Positions 46,961 through 59,628 of a DNA stretch of 64,000 nucleotides are shown piece after piece (within the stretch, counting starts at the first letter, position 1; every line of letters begins with the position of its first letter). Origin of the DNA: Nageia nagi (taxonomy: Eukaryota > Pinophyta); assembly GCA_050084985.1 (NCBI GenBank), contig JBITNC010000001.1, forward strand, positions 181,722,001 through 181,786,000, written 5' to 3'. The notes beneath the pieces were generated by a model that did not search any database, was not told where the DNA came from, and saw only the letters and a program-made list of their open reading frames with translations. The position numbers and the translations under genes are program-made.

Positions 46961-48250
46961 ATTATTCCAATTATTTCTCAAATGAGTTAAATATGATCTA
47001 CAATATTGCTACCACAACACTCAATTTAGAAGTACCAAGTAGACACATGCACATACCTAAGAAGCAATTTATGAAAAATTGAATTGAAATATAAAACTTG
47101 ATAGACATGTATGTAAAATATGGAAGATACATGAAGTAGACATAGTTTCATGGATTGTAATATGGAATATGTATGATACAGATATAGTTTCATATCATAT
47201 GTTATAATTTATTTGTATAAAGGTTTTGATACATGCTAGGAAATGAAGGAACCCATAACATGTTCCATTATTTTCATCTCATCATTATGTATATACAATA
47301 AGACATCTACATGGGAACCATATATTTTTTTATGTTTGATTAAGTATTACAAATATGTTTTTACTAACTTTCCACTTTTAGATCATTTATATCATCTATG
47401 TTTGGCTAAGTATTATATTTTATGAAATAAATGAGCCCACAACATATTTCATTATTTTTGGGCACTTAAAATATTTTCATCATTTCAAGTTTTTGGATCT
47501 AAAGGGTTGGAAGAGAGAGGTGCATTTAGATTATTTCATACCATATATATAGTACATTTAATACAATTTCATATATTATGATGTACTTAGATTATTTCAT
47601 ATCATACATATGGTGAACTTGACATAATTTTATATCTTATTTGTGTAAATCTTGTGATCATTGTTGGAGGAAAGAGGGGAATTTGGTGTATTGATGAGAC
47701 TAGAGAGATGAGGTGAGACCAAAGGAGACATGGAAAAAAGTATTTTAATTCATATATGCATTTTTGTATAGGGAAAAATCATTTTATGTCATTATGATAT
47801 AGTTACAATTACCTCATCATTTTGCAATCTCTACAATTTTCAACATCCAAGTTGGTTGTGTTGTAATATTAGGAACAATGCTAAAGCATAATGATGATAT
47901 ATCTTTTGAGAGCTTATAAATGTAGCTAGCCCTAAATTTTATAATTCATGATAATTTATATAGGTTATCCATGAGGAAATACACCAACCTTTATATCTTG
48001 TTGTGCTTATTTTGGAGGTAAGCAACATAGCATATCATATATGATAATGTAGATTGAATTGTCAATACATAACATCAATTAATAATTTTTTCTTTATTAC
48101 TATCATACTTATCATAGTGATTTTTTATAAGTAAATGCTTATAATTAGGTCAATGGTTATAATCATATAATTGATATTTATAAATTGCAAGTGCAAGAGA
48201 GCACCAAGTATGTCATTTATCATAACTCAAAATGCCTAGCAACTTTCTAA
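46961..48250. other. Non-coding, with scattered tttcatatcatatg words
   Basis: The word recurs at about 47185, 47540, 47595 and 48350, as in the 22.6-kb repeat. No gene recognised. Confidence 0.5.
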
Positions 48251-48257
48251 GTGTGTG

Positions 48258-48323
48258 ATGAATCATTATACATGTATTATTGATCTTCTTGGCCATGTAA
48301 GCTATCTTGATGAAGTTTTTAAT
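48258..48323 (+). pseudogene. Short PPR fragment on the plus strand
   Basis: 22 codons read HYTCIIDLLGHVSYLDEVF, matching the HY.CMVDLLGRAG.L.EA consensus of plant PPR proteins. It is the only PPR scrap here in the + orientation. Confidence 0.6.
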
Positions 48324-48620
48324 ATTATATATAGTGCACTAGGTTTATTTCATATCATATGTTGTACTTACATAAGAAACATAGTATTTAAATTTTTGGG
48401 TTGAAAAGTTGCTAAGTATTACAAGCATATTTTTGCTAACTTTTCACTTTTGGACTGGTTTTAACATTTTTTTAAGGTATAGTATTTAATTATTGGTGTA
48501 ATATGATAATAATTAGTTATCATAGTAAAGAGTTTAAGGGCATATTTATTTTAGTAATGAATTGCATATCCTTCAATCATTACATTCCATGAGATTATCT
48601 AGGAACTTAGGCAATGTATT

Positions 48621-49314
48621 TGTAGATGCCTAAAAATGATTTATTATTTATTTAATAAATCATATTTAGTACATTAAATGATTAAAAGGCAATAATGTAT
48701 AAATTAAAATAAAATGCTATTATATTGCAATACCATGTGCTATAGCCAATGTAATATCATATACCATGGTTTATATTTTAAGTTATCTTGAATATTGAAA
48801 TGATCATTTTTATTGCTATATGTCAACCTCAACCCTTCCTATTTCCTTATAGGTTATAAATACAAAAGGTGAATGTTGACATCCCTATTGAATCTCTATG
48901 ATAGGTGGTTGTCCCAAACATCAAACTTATGATGTCTTTTGATGCCACCTATCTTGAGAACTTATTAACACTCTAAGCTCTGTTATCTCTCTCTTGCACA
49001 CAACATGAAATTACCAATCCTACACCTTCAGTAGCATATGCCTTCTAGATTAGGAGGTCCATATTTTGGGTAATAACTCATGATATCACTCTAACGAATA
49101 TTTATTATGAGCTCATCTGGAGTCTAATTGCAATCATCACCATATTTTTTATTATTCTATTTTTAGGATTGTACACATTCTTGGCTACATGCCACACTTT
49201 GTATCAAGTTTATATGTTTCATGTATATTTCTTATAATCTAATATAGAGTTGTTATCCATTGTATTCATAGACCAATTAATTTATATATGTATTTACACA
49301 TTTTTGGATCTACA
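48621..49314 (+). repeat. 5' LTR of T5
   Basis: Starts tgtagatgcctaaaaatgat and ends ttggatctaca; a primer-binding site follows. TATA-like gttataaatac is at 48853-48863. No partner LTR is found downstream in the window. Confidence 0.8.
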
Positions 49315-49317
49315 TTT

Positions 49318-49331
49318 TGGTGAACCTAACA
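49318..49331 (+). promoter_or_regulatory. Primer-binding site of T5
   Basis: tggtgaacctaaca, 3 bp after the LTR, the same start as in T1 and T2. Confidence 0.6.
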
Positions 49332-49479
49332 TTTTTACACACCTAGGTTTTAACCTAAAGCATCCTTATGAAATGTCATGAATCCATTTACGCTATTATT
49401 CATCCCTTTACTTGAAGTTATTTTGATAATAGCTAGAGAAAATGATAAAATAAGGTTTTGTTCTACTATATTTAAAAAC

Positions 49480-51769
49480 ATGGATTGAAATGTAGAAAAA
49501 CCTAAGGTATCTAAAGGGAAGGTTCATTGCAATGATATCCAAAGAAATTTTATGCATAATCTTGATTTATCTTTACAAGAACCTCAACCTGATGCTCATA
49601 GTGATACTAAATCTACAAGCCCTAGCAAGAAAATGGATATTATTGATGAAACTCCCAATAGATTTGGTGCTAATGTTGATCAATTTGAATTTGAAAGTGT
49701 AATATTAAATATTCATTTTGATGAAAATAATGGCAAAATTCTTGAGTTAGATAGAATTCCTATTCATGTTAGATCTATATAGGAAGTGCTATCTGATAGA
49801 CAAAAATTAGACTATTTTATTACTCATAATGTTGAAACTATTATTGATATTGTAACAAATTATTATATCTTAGAAGAAAAATATATAGCCTCAAAATCAT
49901 CAAATAGTTTATTTTCATATGAAAATGTAGGATCTACATGAAGGAGGGCTCATGCCATTAATACAGATGTTGCTAATGGTGTACCTTCTTATGAACACAC
50001 TATTAATAGCATGGATGGAGCTAAGACAAAGGTTCCTCCTAAGGTAAATGCAAAACTTCCACCTCCATGTGATGTAGTTATTGAAGATAGAAGAACAAAG
50101 GATGTAAATGAAGATTATGAGTACCACATTCTAAAACCTAACCATATCATAAGAGGTAAGTATGGTAAAGGTAAACATATTATGCAAGATGATAATCTTG
50201 ATAATAAATTAAAAAAATAACTTTATAAACTTATTAATGATGCTTATAAGATACAACCTAATTGGAAATTAGAAGAACATAATATTAAAATTGAAATCCT
50301 TCTAGAATTTCAAGACACTAGTGACTGGCATCTAGAATCTCCTTAAAAATAAATGGCTATTTTAGCTCAAATGCTTGATAAACTAGAACATGAATAAGTA
50401 AACTGAATAGGTCCATTTGCTGTTAAAGAAAATGAACTTAAAAAGGTACAAATTCCACCTCAAACCCCTCCACCTCCCCCGAAAGAGGTGATGACTAAGG
50501 AATGTAAACATAAAATAGAATTAGAATTAATTAATTATGATGATTATTTTTTGTTTTTATTAAAGAGGAAATTAATAGATAGAATTCTTGCTAAAGTACT
50601 TACTAGGAAAAAGAGTATTAAATTTACTAAATTCAAGGAATTGCAAGATCCTAAGATGCATGTTAGGAAATTTCAAGAAGAGGTTATAAAATATATGCTT
50701 GCAAAATTATTTTCACATAGTTTGAAAGATTAGGCATTGAAATGGTATTTTTAGCTTCTTGAAAAGAGCATTGACAGGTATATAGATTTAATTCATCAAT
50801 TTTTACAAAATTTCAAGTACAATATTGCTAAAAAATTCTATTTTATAGATTTGTATAAAATTAGACAATTGCCTAATCAATCTATTTATGATATTATCAA
50901 AATATCGATGCACATTGCTAATAAAATCACCATGTCTAAGAAAGATTTGAAAGATGCATTTGCAAATGCTTTGTTACCTACATATAAAGTTATTAGTCAT
51001 TTCTTATCATAATATGACATTAATTGATATGATGGATGTTATGTTAAAAAAAAACCATGAATTAAAAATTATATGCTATGTGTGATAAAAGTACCCCTAC
51101 ATATCAAAAAATATTCCAAATCTCTAAGAATAATATAAAAATTGAAGTAAATAATATTGGTCATACATGTAAAACTAGTTCTGAGCCTAAACAATAGTTC
51201 ACACCCTTGACTGATATTGTTGATAATATTCTTAATGTCTTGTTAAAATAAGATCTTATTGAAATTCCTTCTATTATTGAGCCTAAGTTTCCTCATGGTG
51301 TACTTAAAATTTTTATATATGAGTAATTTGAAATTATCATAGTGTTCTTGGATATCTAACATGTAATTATAGGACTCTAAGATATATCATACAAGATTTC
51401 ATTGACAAAAGAGCCATTAAGATGGATGATGAGGCTAATAAACAACATGGACCTATACATCCTAATAATGGATAGCTAGGAGTGTTCACCAATCCCCTAC
51501 CTCCTTCACAACCAAGAGGCTACATTGGTATAGTAAATACTTCCAATGAATTGCATTATTATTTTACTCACAAACATGGATGCAGGTATGATAGCCCAAA
51601 CAAAACTAGAAATGGAGCAAAGACCAATGTTGTTAGCAATGTGCATAACTATTCCTACAATGCCAATTGCATGGAAAACATGAAATCAAAGGTACCTCTT
51701 TTTGTTCTTGCCTCTGCAAAATGTATTTGGGTTACAAAAAACTCCCAAGTACGTAAATTTATTGGTTAA
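49480..51769 (+). pseudogene. T5 gag remnant
   Basis: Long Gag, mostly in one frame with TAG/TAA at Gln/Trp sites. From ATG 49480: KPKVSKGKVHCNDIQ, then FGANVDQFEFESVILNIHFD, an acidic and basic region to about 50220, QIPPQTPPPPPKEV (about 50450-50490) and the capsid domain KFKELQDPKMHVRKFQEEVI (50630-50690). Next are LFSHSLKD.ALKWYF.LLEKSIDRYIDLI (50710-50800), KIRQLPNQSIYDIIKI (50860-50905) and SKKDLKDAFANALLPTYKV. The end gives DFIDKRAIKMDDEANKQHGP and VFTNPLPPSQPRG (51482-51530), the typical linker after the zinc knuckle. No protease or RT follows. Instead an antisense PMD pseudogene begins 670 bp on. Confidence 0.82.
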
Positions 51770-52441
51770 AATTTCACTTATGTACTTGTAATGTATATTA
51801 ATTAGATTATTCATATGTTTGGCCATTATGAATTATTTGTCTTTCATTGCATGAGTTCATTCCTTTTTCTACTTCATGAGAGTTATACCTCACATTGTTT
51901 CTTTCATTTTCTATCTTTTTTTCATTGATCATGCTACTAGTAGTGTATTAGGTATGTTTCACACCATTAATGATGTAATTTTATCAAAATATAATGTAAA
52001 GGGATAGTATTTCCTTCATGTTTAGTATATTTTGAGCTTATTTGACTAGTCAATTATTGGTTTCCATGGAGTCTAACAAGAAAAATGGGAAAACATGTGA
52101 TAGGGTCCCTATTTCACCTTTAGTACCTATGTTATAGATTGATTTATCTTTATTACAAATGATTTGTGATTTGTAAAGTGATTGAATTTACTTTTTATGA
52201 TATTTTGTAATTAATTTTATTATATGCATGGTCTCTTCTTAACAAATTTTGGTGTTAGCACATAAAACAAAATTAAAACTTGCAAATTTAAATACATTCA
52301 CATTTAAGCAAATAAAAAGATATCAAACACTTGGTGGCTCTCCAAAAGTATCTTCATCCTTGCATACTTCACCTTTAAGGATGTGGTTTCCTATTCCCTC
52401 ACCTCTATCTTATCAATTAGGACCTATATAAAGGACCAATA
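51770..52441. other. No gene recognised
   Basis: AT-rich gap between T5 gag and the PMD pseudogene. Confidence 0.5.
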
Positions 52442-53904
52442 CTAATTTAGTGAAGTCATGGTGAGCCTCTCCTATATTCTCTTCATGTATTTCTCTAAGG
52501 TAGCAATTTATGCATCCCTCTTAGTAAGTGTGGCATGTAGTGTGGTAACTTGGGCCTCCATGGGCCTAAGACTAGTGACCTCCACTTCAAACCAAGAAAT
52601 TCATCTATCCACCTCTCCTGTAACAAAAAAAATTCATAATTAATTGCATGTTCTTTACATGGATAAAAATTGATAATATTAAATTATAAACACAATAGTC
52701 TCTTACTTGGTATTGCTAGGGGCATAGCTTTAGCCAACATCGCTAGTCCTAGTGTTGGTCCTCCTAGTCCCTCTCCCTCATGCATTGGTATGTTATACAT
52801 GGGGTTATTAACCTAGTAGGGATCATCTTCTAATTATCCCTCATTGGATGCCTTCTCCTCATCATCATCCTCATCCATCTTGAGATCATTGGGATGGACT
52901 CCAACCCACCATACTATGTAACTAGGGGAAACCCCAAGTGCCATGGAGATATTATCTTCCTCATCCAATGTCCTAGACTCCTCCCATAAGATCCTCCATC
53001 ATGGTACTACCTATGTTCCTATAATCATATCTCTCTCATCCATGTACCATAGCATACTAGAATTGGAGGGATCCCTTGCTAGATCTTGAATTATTGCAAC
53101 ATGTGCTATGAATGGTAGGGCTTCACCACTTTCCTTCAAGTTTGATGGAAGCACTCTTGGTGAACCCATAATAGTTGATGTGCATTGGTATCCTACATAT
53201 AACCACAACTATCTCCCTACTGGGGCAAAATGATAAACCTATACTAATCTAGTAGCTTGGTGCTCCCAATCATGGTATTCTTCTCCCATGAGCCACAATG
53301 CCTCCTACTCCATGATATTATTATCTACTAGATCTCTCTAATGTACTAGACTCTTCCTAATGGGAATCCTCCAAATATGGTACACATCTAGTAGTGTGAC
53401 AGTCATTTCACCTAGGGCCAAGTGAAATGAATAATAATCTAGATCCCACCTCTTTGCTAACACCATCAATAATGGTAGATCATGTTGCATATATCTCATG
53501 ATGGTTATATCTACTAGCCTGTACCTACTGAGAATATCATCAATGTTATTGGTCTTGGGCCAACTCTTAGCCTTATCTAATGTGGTTATGGTTATGGGTT
53601 CTCCTCGGATGAGAACCTTGCATTCCTGTAAGGGAATAAATAATAATTTAATAAATAAAATGCTTTGCTAAGTTTAAAAACTACATTAATGAAGTTAAAT
53701 AAGATTTAAAAAGTGAATTTATCAAAAACATTATAAATAAATAATCACTTACTATGTGTCCTTATGGAAAAGTGTGAACTCTACTATGTGGCCCCTCTAG
53801 CTAATGATGGGATCACCAAACACTCTCCATGATTCATCTACCATCTAGTATAGATAAGCAATGTTTAGTGAGGGAAAATGGTGGTGGGTAAGGGAAAGTG
53901 TCAT
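52442..53904 (-). pseudogene. Plant mobile domain (PMD, aminotransferase-like) pseudogene with two introns
   Basis: Three exon-like blocks on the minus strand. Exon 1 is 53904-53753 (MTLSLTHHHFPSLNIAYLY, DESWRVFGDPIIS, EFTLFHKDT). Exon 2 is 53625-52707: KAKSWPKTNNIDDILSRYRL, then the PMD signature YYSFHLALGEMTVTLLDVYHIWRIPI at about 53430-53360 in one frame, GEEYHDWEHQATRLV, and an acidic MDEDDDEEKASNEG. Exon 3 is 52617-52442, coiled-coil-like (WFEVEVTSLRPMEAQVTTLH). Introns have GTAAGTG..CAG (53752-53626) and GTAAGAG..TTACAG (52706-52618) ends. Exon 1 and exon 2 do not join in the frame I read, so that boundary is approximate. About eight stops, mostly TAG. PMD proteins occur in plant silencing factors and in transposable elements. 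Confidence 0.75.
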
Positions 53905-54944
53905 ACAACATGTCAAGAGAGGTAAACACACCTAAAACTAATTATAGGGAGCTAAAAAGCAAGTAAGAAAGTCCACATCACATCAACAAGGGTTCGCCAA
54001 GTTACCCAAGATTAGAGTGTTGACTTGGAAAGCTTGGGAAAGTGAAAATGATATTTTAAATTCTAAAATTTCTTTATATCTTTTCTAATTTTAAAGTGAA
54101 ACCCTTGGGCATCACTCTTTTTTCTTGTAGGTACCTAAAGTCATTATTTCATTAGTTCATCATGCATTAAATTATTTTAAATGCTTGCAATTTCTTTTTC
54201 AAAATTTTTTGATGTTGTTTTTATATTGTTAGCGATGTCCATTTCTTTGAAATAATTGTGCATTTAGGGGTAAATTATTTAAAATAGTGGACACTTGCCT
54301 TTCAATTTCCCATCGCTTCTCTATGAATGATATTATGACATTTGCATTATTTAAAATTATTAATATTAAATATACACCACCAATAATGTGAGATAGGACA
54401 AATTCTAAATGTGCTATTATCATTGTAATGTATTTCATAGAATACTCATTGCCCTCTTAGAATTGCTATAAATGAGTAATTTTTATAAACAAAGTTTAAT
54501 TATATTTAAATTGTATATCAATTTTTGATCTTTCAATTTGCTTCTTGTTTACACTTCATTATCACTTGAAAATGCATATTTCACTATCAATTGAATGCAT
54601 CTTTTATTTTGAAAAATATCATATCCTTTTCTACATCACCAACAGTGTGAAGATTGTAAAATTACATGTTCTTTCAAATAATTGAAATATGTTGTATGAT
54701 TTAAGGAAATGATTATTGGAATATTATATAGATCATAAAGAAAAATTGTAAATGTTGACAAATATTTATATTTCATGATTTATCTAAAAATCTTATTATA
54801 CATGGGAATTTTATTTTCTTTATAAACTGAAGAAATAATATATAAATTATCATCAATTGAATATTTTTCAACTTTATGCACTTAATGTGGAAAATCCCAT
54901 TCCATCAGTGGAATGCAATTGCTATATATCCTTTAACATTGGGT
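53905..54944. other. No gene recognised
   Basis: Very AT-rich; no LTR match to T5 found. Confidence 0.45.
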
Positions 54945-55170
54945 GTAAACACCTAAAAATGATTCTTCTTTTGATAAATGAGAGAAGGGGATAAAAATTT
55001 GAGAAAATAGTAAAGTTTTCCTAAAACTTACTAGTCACTAGTGACCTAGTACAATCATCAGCAATTTGGTCTAGTTGTTGGCACCTGATAAGAAATCACC
55101 AATGATCTTGCAAATAGAAAACACAAAAAAAAAATAGAAAAATTAGGCACCTAATGAAATAAGCTAACGG

Positions 55171-55193
55171 ATCAAGGATGAGTCATCCTTGAT
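55171..55193. promoter_or_regulatory. 23-bp perfect palindrome with TGAGTCA core
   Basis: Arms atcaaggatga and tcatccttgat around a central g. The core TGAGTCA is the classic bZIP (GCN4/AP-1-type) site. It lies about 100 bp before the TATA box. Confidence 0.6.
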
Positions 55194-55294
55194 AATACAT
55201 TTTCCCTACATGGATATAACTTATGACAAGGTTAGATGACATTTTTCATCTAGTCCTTACTTCCAAAATAGATACTTTATCCACCTTAGAAAAG

Positions 55295-55305
55295 CTATAA
55301 ATAAG
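55295..55305 (+). promoter_or_regulatory. TATA box of the 54946 LTR-like segment
   Basis: ctataaataag. A near copy, actataaataag, lies at about 57288. Confidence 0.5.
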
Positions 55306-55430
55306 ACCTCTCCCAAGGAGAAAAGGAGAGAAAATAGAAGATTGAATGCAACTTTATGCTGTAAATTACATCTAGAGTTCTAAGTATATTGTGTTTACTA
55401 TTTTTTCTTATACATATGTTCATTTTATGT

Positions 55431-56613
55431 TTATTTACTATGATTTTATAGCATGATCAGGTATGCTTTGATTGGTTGTCTATTTATGTATGTGCAAGAA
55501 TTACAAGAACAATAGTTGATTTGATAAAAAAGGAGCCAAAGAGACAACAAAGAGGTAACAATCAACATTGTTATCTTTTTTCTTTCTGCAATTTTAGCAA
55601 CACTAGTTGGTGCTTGTAAACAACAACAAACAAAGCCTCTAATAGGCCCATTTCATCTATTATATTGAAGCCCTCCATGTAAGAAAATATTATAATTAAA
55701 ATTAAAGTTTATACCAAAGATCAATAAAGAGTTTTGTTAGTTTTAACATATCTTGTTTTGCATGCTTGCAAGGTTGTTTTTTGGGTAAACATTCTAGCAC
55801 TAGAAGGAAGGCCCTCACATGCAAGTTGCATTGAAAATGAGGCATAGGGGGTGTTTCTTACTTTTTGTAGTTAATTTTTATCTAGTTGTATTTGTAGAAT
55901 CATCATTAATATTGTATTATTTTCTATTTGTTGTTATATATTTTTAGTCTATGTGATCATCAATGACTGATATTGAGCACCAACAATTGTTAGTGGAATG
56001 CTAATGATTTGACTTAAATGCCAATGATTTGATTGAAATGTTAATGATTGTATTGGATCGCTAGAAATTCCTTGTAATAGTATGAAAATGCCAACAACTC
56101 AAGACATGAGGTATATATTTTAACTTTTGTCAATACTAAAAGCATAATTTTGGCACTAAAAATGGACAATAGAAAAGAACTCCTTATTTTTGATTTCATT
56201 GCCTAGATTACATGTAGGAAGGGTAGATGTATGTTTAGGGAATATGCATTATTTTTGCTTTATTTAAATAAATTGTATAAATATTATCTATCTTTGTTGG
56301 TTTTAGGAACAATAAATAAAATCAACTAATACTTTCCATTACACCCACCTATGCTCTCCCTTTGCATTGAAAGACAATATTGGGTGATCAGAATGGGTGC
56401 AATAGGAAAGGGGTAAATGAACCTTCTTTTTTTTTCTTTTTTATCAATTTTTACCACTAAAATTAGTAATAAAATTTTATTAAGGTACTTCCACACATGG
56501 AAGGAGGAATTAACTATCATTAAAAATGGAATGAATATAAAGTTAATTTACCAAGGTTAAGGTAGATTAAAACACATTAAATTGTTTAATTTACTTGGTG
56601 GGTATTTTTCTCT
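55431..56613. other. No gene recognised
   Basis: The short repeated aatg(c/t)(c/t)aatgattt words at about 55998-56050 are the only pattern. Confidence 0.45.
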
Positions 56614-56915
56614 TTCATATTAATACTCTTTAATGGTCTACCTCATCACTCCAAAAGGAGGTTAAAGGATGGTAATTTGAAAAGGAGTTAAAAAACCTCA
56701 TATAAGGAAATTTAATTCATATTAAAACTCTTCTTGTCTACCTTATCACTTTGAAAGGGGATCAAAGGATTGTGAATCAAAGAGCAGTTAAATAACCTCA
56801 CTTAAGGTAATGTACATTCACTTAATGGCTTCTCACTTATCTTATTTTACCTCTCTAAAGGTAGATGTGATTAGTAAAAAGTATTAAATGAACTTCACCT
56901 AATTACTTCTACACT
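56614..56915 (+). repeat. About 101-bp tandem repeat, three diverged copies
   Basis: Units start (t/a)ttca.atta at 56614, 56716 and 56816. Shared words: ctaccttatcact..gaaagg, aaggat.gt.a, gttaaa.aacctca..taagg.aat. Confidence 0.65.
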
Positions 56916-57092
56916 CAGAAGGAGTAAATTAATCTCAATATGTTTGGTTAAAGAATCACACTAAGAGTGGTAATGAATCTCATGGGTTAGATTAAGAATC
57001 ATTAATTAAAACACTACTTTTTTTACATTAAAATAAAATATAATCAAAGGACATGTATGTTGAGTTGGGTTGTAGTTATCATAAGTTCTTTC

Positions 57093-57094
<2 letters not shown>

Positions 57095-57124
<30 letters not shown>
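57095..57124. repeat. TA microsatellite, 15 units
   Basis: Uninterrupted (ta)15. Confidence 0.95.
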
Positions 57125-57126
<2 letters not shown>

Positions 57127-57279
57127 AATTTTTTAAAAATGAACATCAATGAGTTGGATGTGATGACCAACCATTGATTCTACATTCTTTGTATACCCAT
57201 TGATCATATCATAAGTTGTAAAGCCAAACTTAGAGATGAATACTACATTCTAGTGTAAAAATCATCACTTTCCATTGAG

Positions 57280-57600
57280 AGACTATAAATAAGGAGTCTA
57301 TGCTTGGATTGTTTCATTATCAATATAATATTTAGTGGCATTGCCTAAACCCCATTGCACTAAGGGGACCACCTTAGGTACCAAGCCAATACTTCACCAT
57401 AGATTACCTATAGGATTCCTACCTACCCTTGTTTAAACACTTGACTAGAAAAAATCAACCTAGGAAAATTAATAAAAAATAAAATAAATCATTCACATCG
57501 CTCATTAAAGAAAATTTAATTCAATTTATCAACAAAATTAGATAAGATAATCACACTGCAAAGGTGAGTTATAAATAGGTTTTGTGCATATATTTATTTT
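57280..57600 (+). promoter_or_regulatory. LTR-promoter-like sequence upstream of T4
   Basis: gagactataaataaggagtc (about 57283-57302) resembles the TATA box at 55295 and precedes T4 gag. This is probably the right part of a decayed 5' LTR, but I cannot place its ends or match it to 63291-64000. Confidence 0.35.
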
Positions 57601-57648
57601 CTCCATAATATAAAATTAAAAATAAAATATAATTGCTATGAACAATGT

Positions 57649-59628
57649 ATGTTTTCTTTTACTTCTTGCCTAATGAAAACCAAAACCAAAAATAAAATTG
57701 AAAAGTGTAGAGTTTTAAAAAATAAAAGAGAATGGTTAATACTCATTCTCAAATGGCTCATCAACAATAAGAGCCCTATGACAAAACCTACTAACAAAGA
57801 CAACCTAGTTATAGGTCTCATAGATCTAGCAAAGAAATATCAAGGAGAAGAACTTGAGAAATAGAGGATACCTTAAATGAAATAAGATAACATTTAATGT
57901 AGTTAAGGATTCCTCATTCTTCTCATGCGCATAGTCTCCCATTAGATCTAAATTATCTAGTAGAGGAAACACTAATAGGTAATGAGGAAGAAGTCATTTT
58001 AAGGACTGTTACTCCATCACAAATGCATTAAACTTATGTTATTTTACAAAAGGATCCTTTTAAACTAAAGTATGATCATGTTACACATTATCTACCAAAT
58101 GGAAATCTTGTTTAATCCTATATAATATGAGATGATTATACCCCTTCCACCATCTCTAGATGGATGAAATAATTCAATGATAAAATTTTGATACATATAG
58201 CTACTTTGGTACCTGAATCAAGAAGCCATGCTAGGGTGTATAATGATGCTTATCACATTTTTGAAAACAAATACACCTACCCCTAGAACTAGTTATTCTT
58301 CTATTATGAGTTATGTGGATCCTAATACTCTTTATACTACTCCAAGGACTAGTCATAGGATTCCCAAACAAAGACATAGGAGAAATCTTGATCCTTTAAG
58401 GTATAAGGTAGAAGAGATACCATCGTATGTCTAGATAAAATCAAAATTAGGAACAACTTCAGAATAACCAATAAATTATTCTATATAATCTACATATACA
58501 GAAACCAAATCAATTTAGAAAATTAGGGAAAAATCCATGTTTGCAAACACAACTTGTGTTCAAAATTAAACCCTGAAATAAATATAATAAAAAAATAGTG
58601 GATAATAGGAAGTTTCCATTTAGAGCAAGATCCTTATATCCTTAAGGGTGAAAAAATTATAAAAATCAAAACCTTTGTTTACCTAGAAAATGGGAAGTAT
58701 TACATGAGCAACAACAACCTCTAAAACCCCCTTTACCATAATTTAGATATGAGGTTCAAAACCATCATGCTCTTACACCTTTATATCAATAGGGGCAATA
58801 GTTACCTCCATATAAATCTCCTCCACCTAATCAACCATATAATGAAAATTATTGTGGAGATCAAACACCCTTTGAAATAAGTTACCAATCATTTTCAACA
58901 AATGAACAAAGAGAAGGTAATAGGGATGGTAAATATCCTATATTGCATATGCAACCAACTAATGACTTTGATGAGAGGTTAATAGATATTGAAATGATGT
59001 TACACCAATAAAATAAGCATAAAATATCCTATGAAACAATGTATAATGATCCCATACACCTAAGTGTTCCTAAGATAGATATCCCTTTTAATTTTGAAAT
59101 TCTAAAAATTGAATCTTTCAAGGGAAAGAAAGATCTTAAAGAACATCTAAGACATATTAAATATTCAAGTTATGTAATTTCCAACAATGATGCTTTGATG
59201 TTACATATCTTTCCTATGAAACTTATTAGATAAGTGATGGATTTGTATAATAACTTAACTAAACACAACATCATGACATATGTACAATTGGCTAATTTAT
59301 TATTATAACACTTTAGGGTAAATATTAAATACAAAACCTCTATAAATGATCTCACAAGATTACAATAGTTTCAATATGAGATAGTTACAAACTTTGTTTT
59401 GATATGGAGGGTGATTCTACAAGCATGCCTTATACTTTACCACAAGAAGAACTAGTGAAAATATTTAGTCAAAGTTGTCAAATACCTATCACTAGTATGT
59501 TATTGATTCAACAACATAAGATGTTTGAGGGAGCAATATCTCAAGCTATTGTAATTGAAAAGGTTAAAATACAATATGGAGAATTAAAAGATGAAAAGAA
59601 AGAACCTTATATTAGAAATAGAAATTAG
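57649..59628 (+). pseudogene. T4 gag remnant
   Basis: The N-terminal part is Q/P-rich in one frame (QMAHQQ.EPYD, SYRSHRSSKEI at about 57745-57835). The linker is NHHALTPLYQ.GQ (about 58757-58800) and SPPPNQPYNENYCGDQTPFE (about 58817-58875). The capsid starts at about 59080: FNFEILKIESFKGKKDLKEH, YVISNNDALMLHIFPMKLI (59180-59230), ITNFVLI..-like sequence near 59385, and LPQEELVKIFSQSCQIPITS (59430-59490), MFEGAISQAIVIEKVKIQYG (59521-59580). Similar to T3 gag. Stops and a frameshift near 59230 break it. Confidence 0.8.

Larger units (their letters stand above)
54946..55430 (+). repeat. LTR-like promoter segment
   Basis: Starts tgtaaacacctaaaaatgatt, similar for about 20 bp to the T5 LTR start, and holds a TATA box ctataaataag (55295-55305) followed by a gagaaaa-rich leader. 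The right end and any partner are not found. It may be a solo or truncated LTR of another family. Confidence 0.4.

Noticed and set aside
54946-55430. Candidate 3' LTR of T5
   Set aside because: Only the first 20 or so bases resemble the LTR at 48621; the rest does not align.
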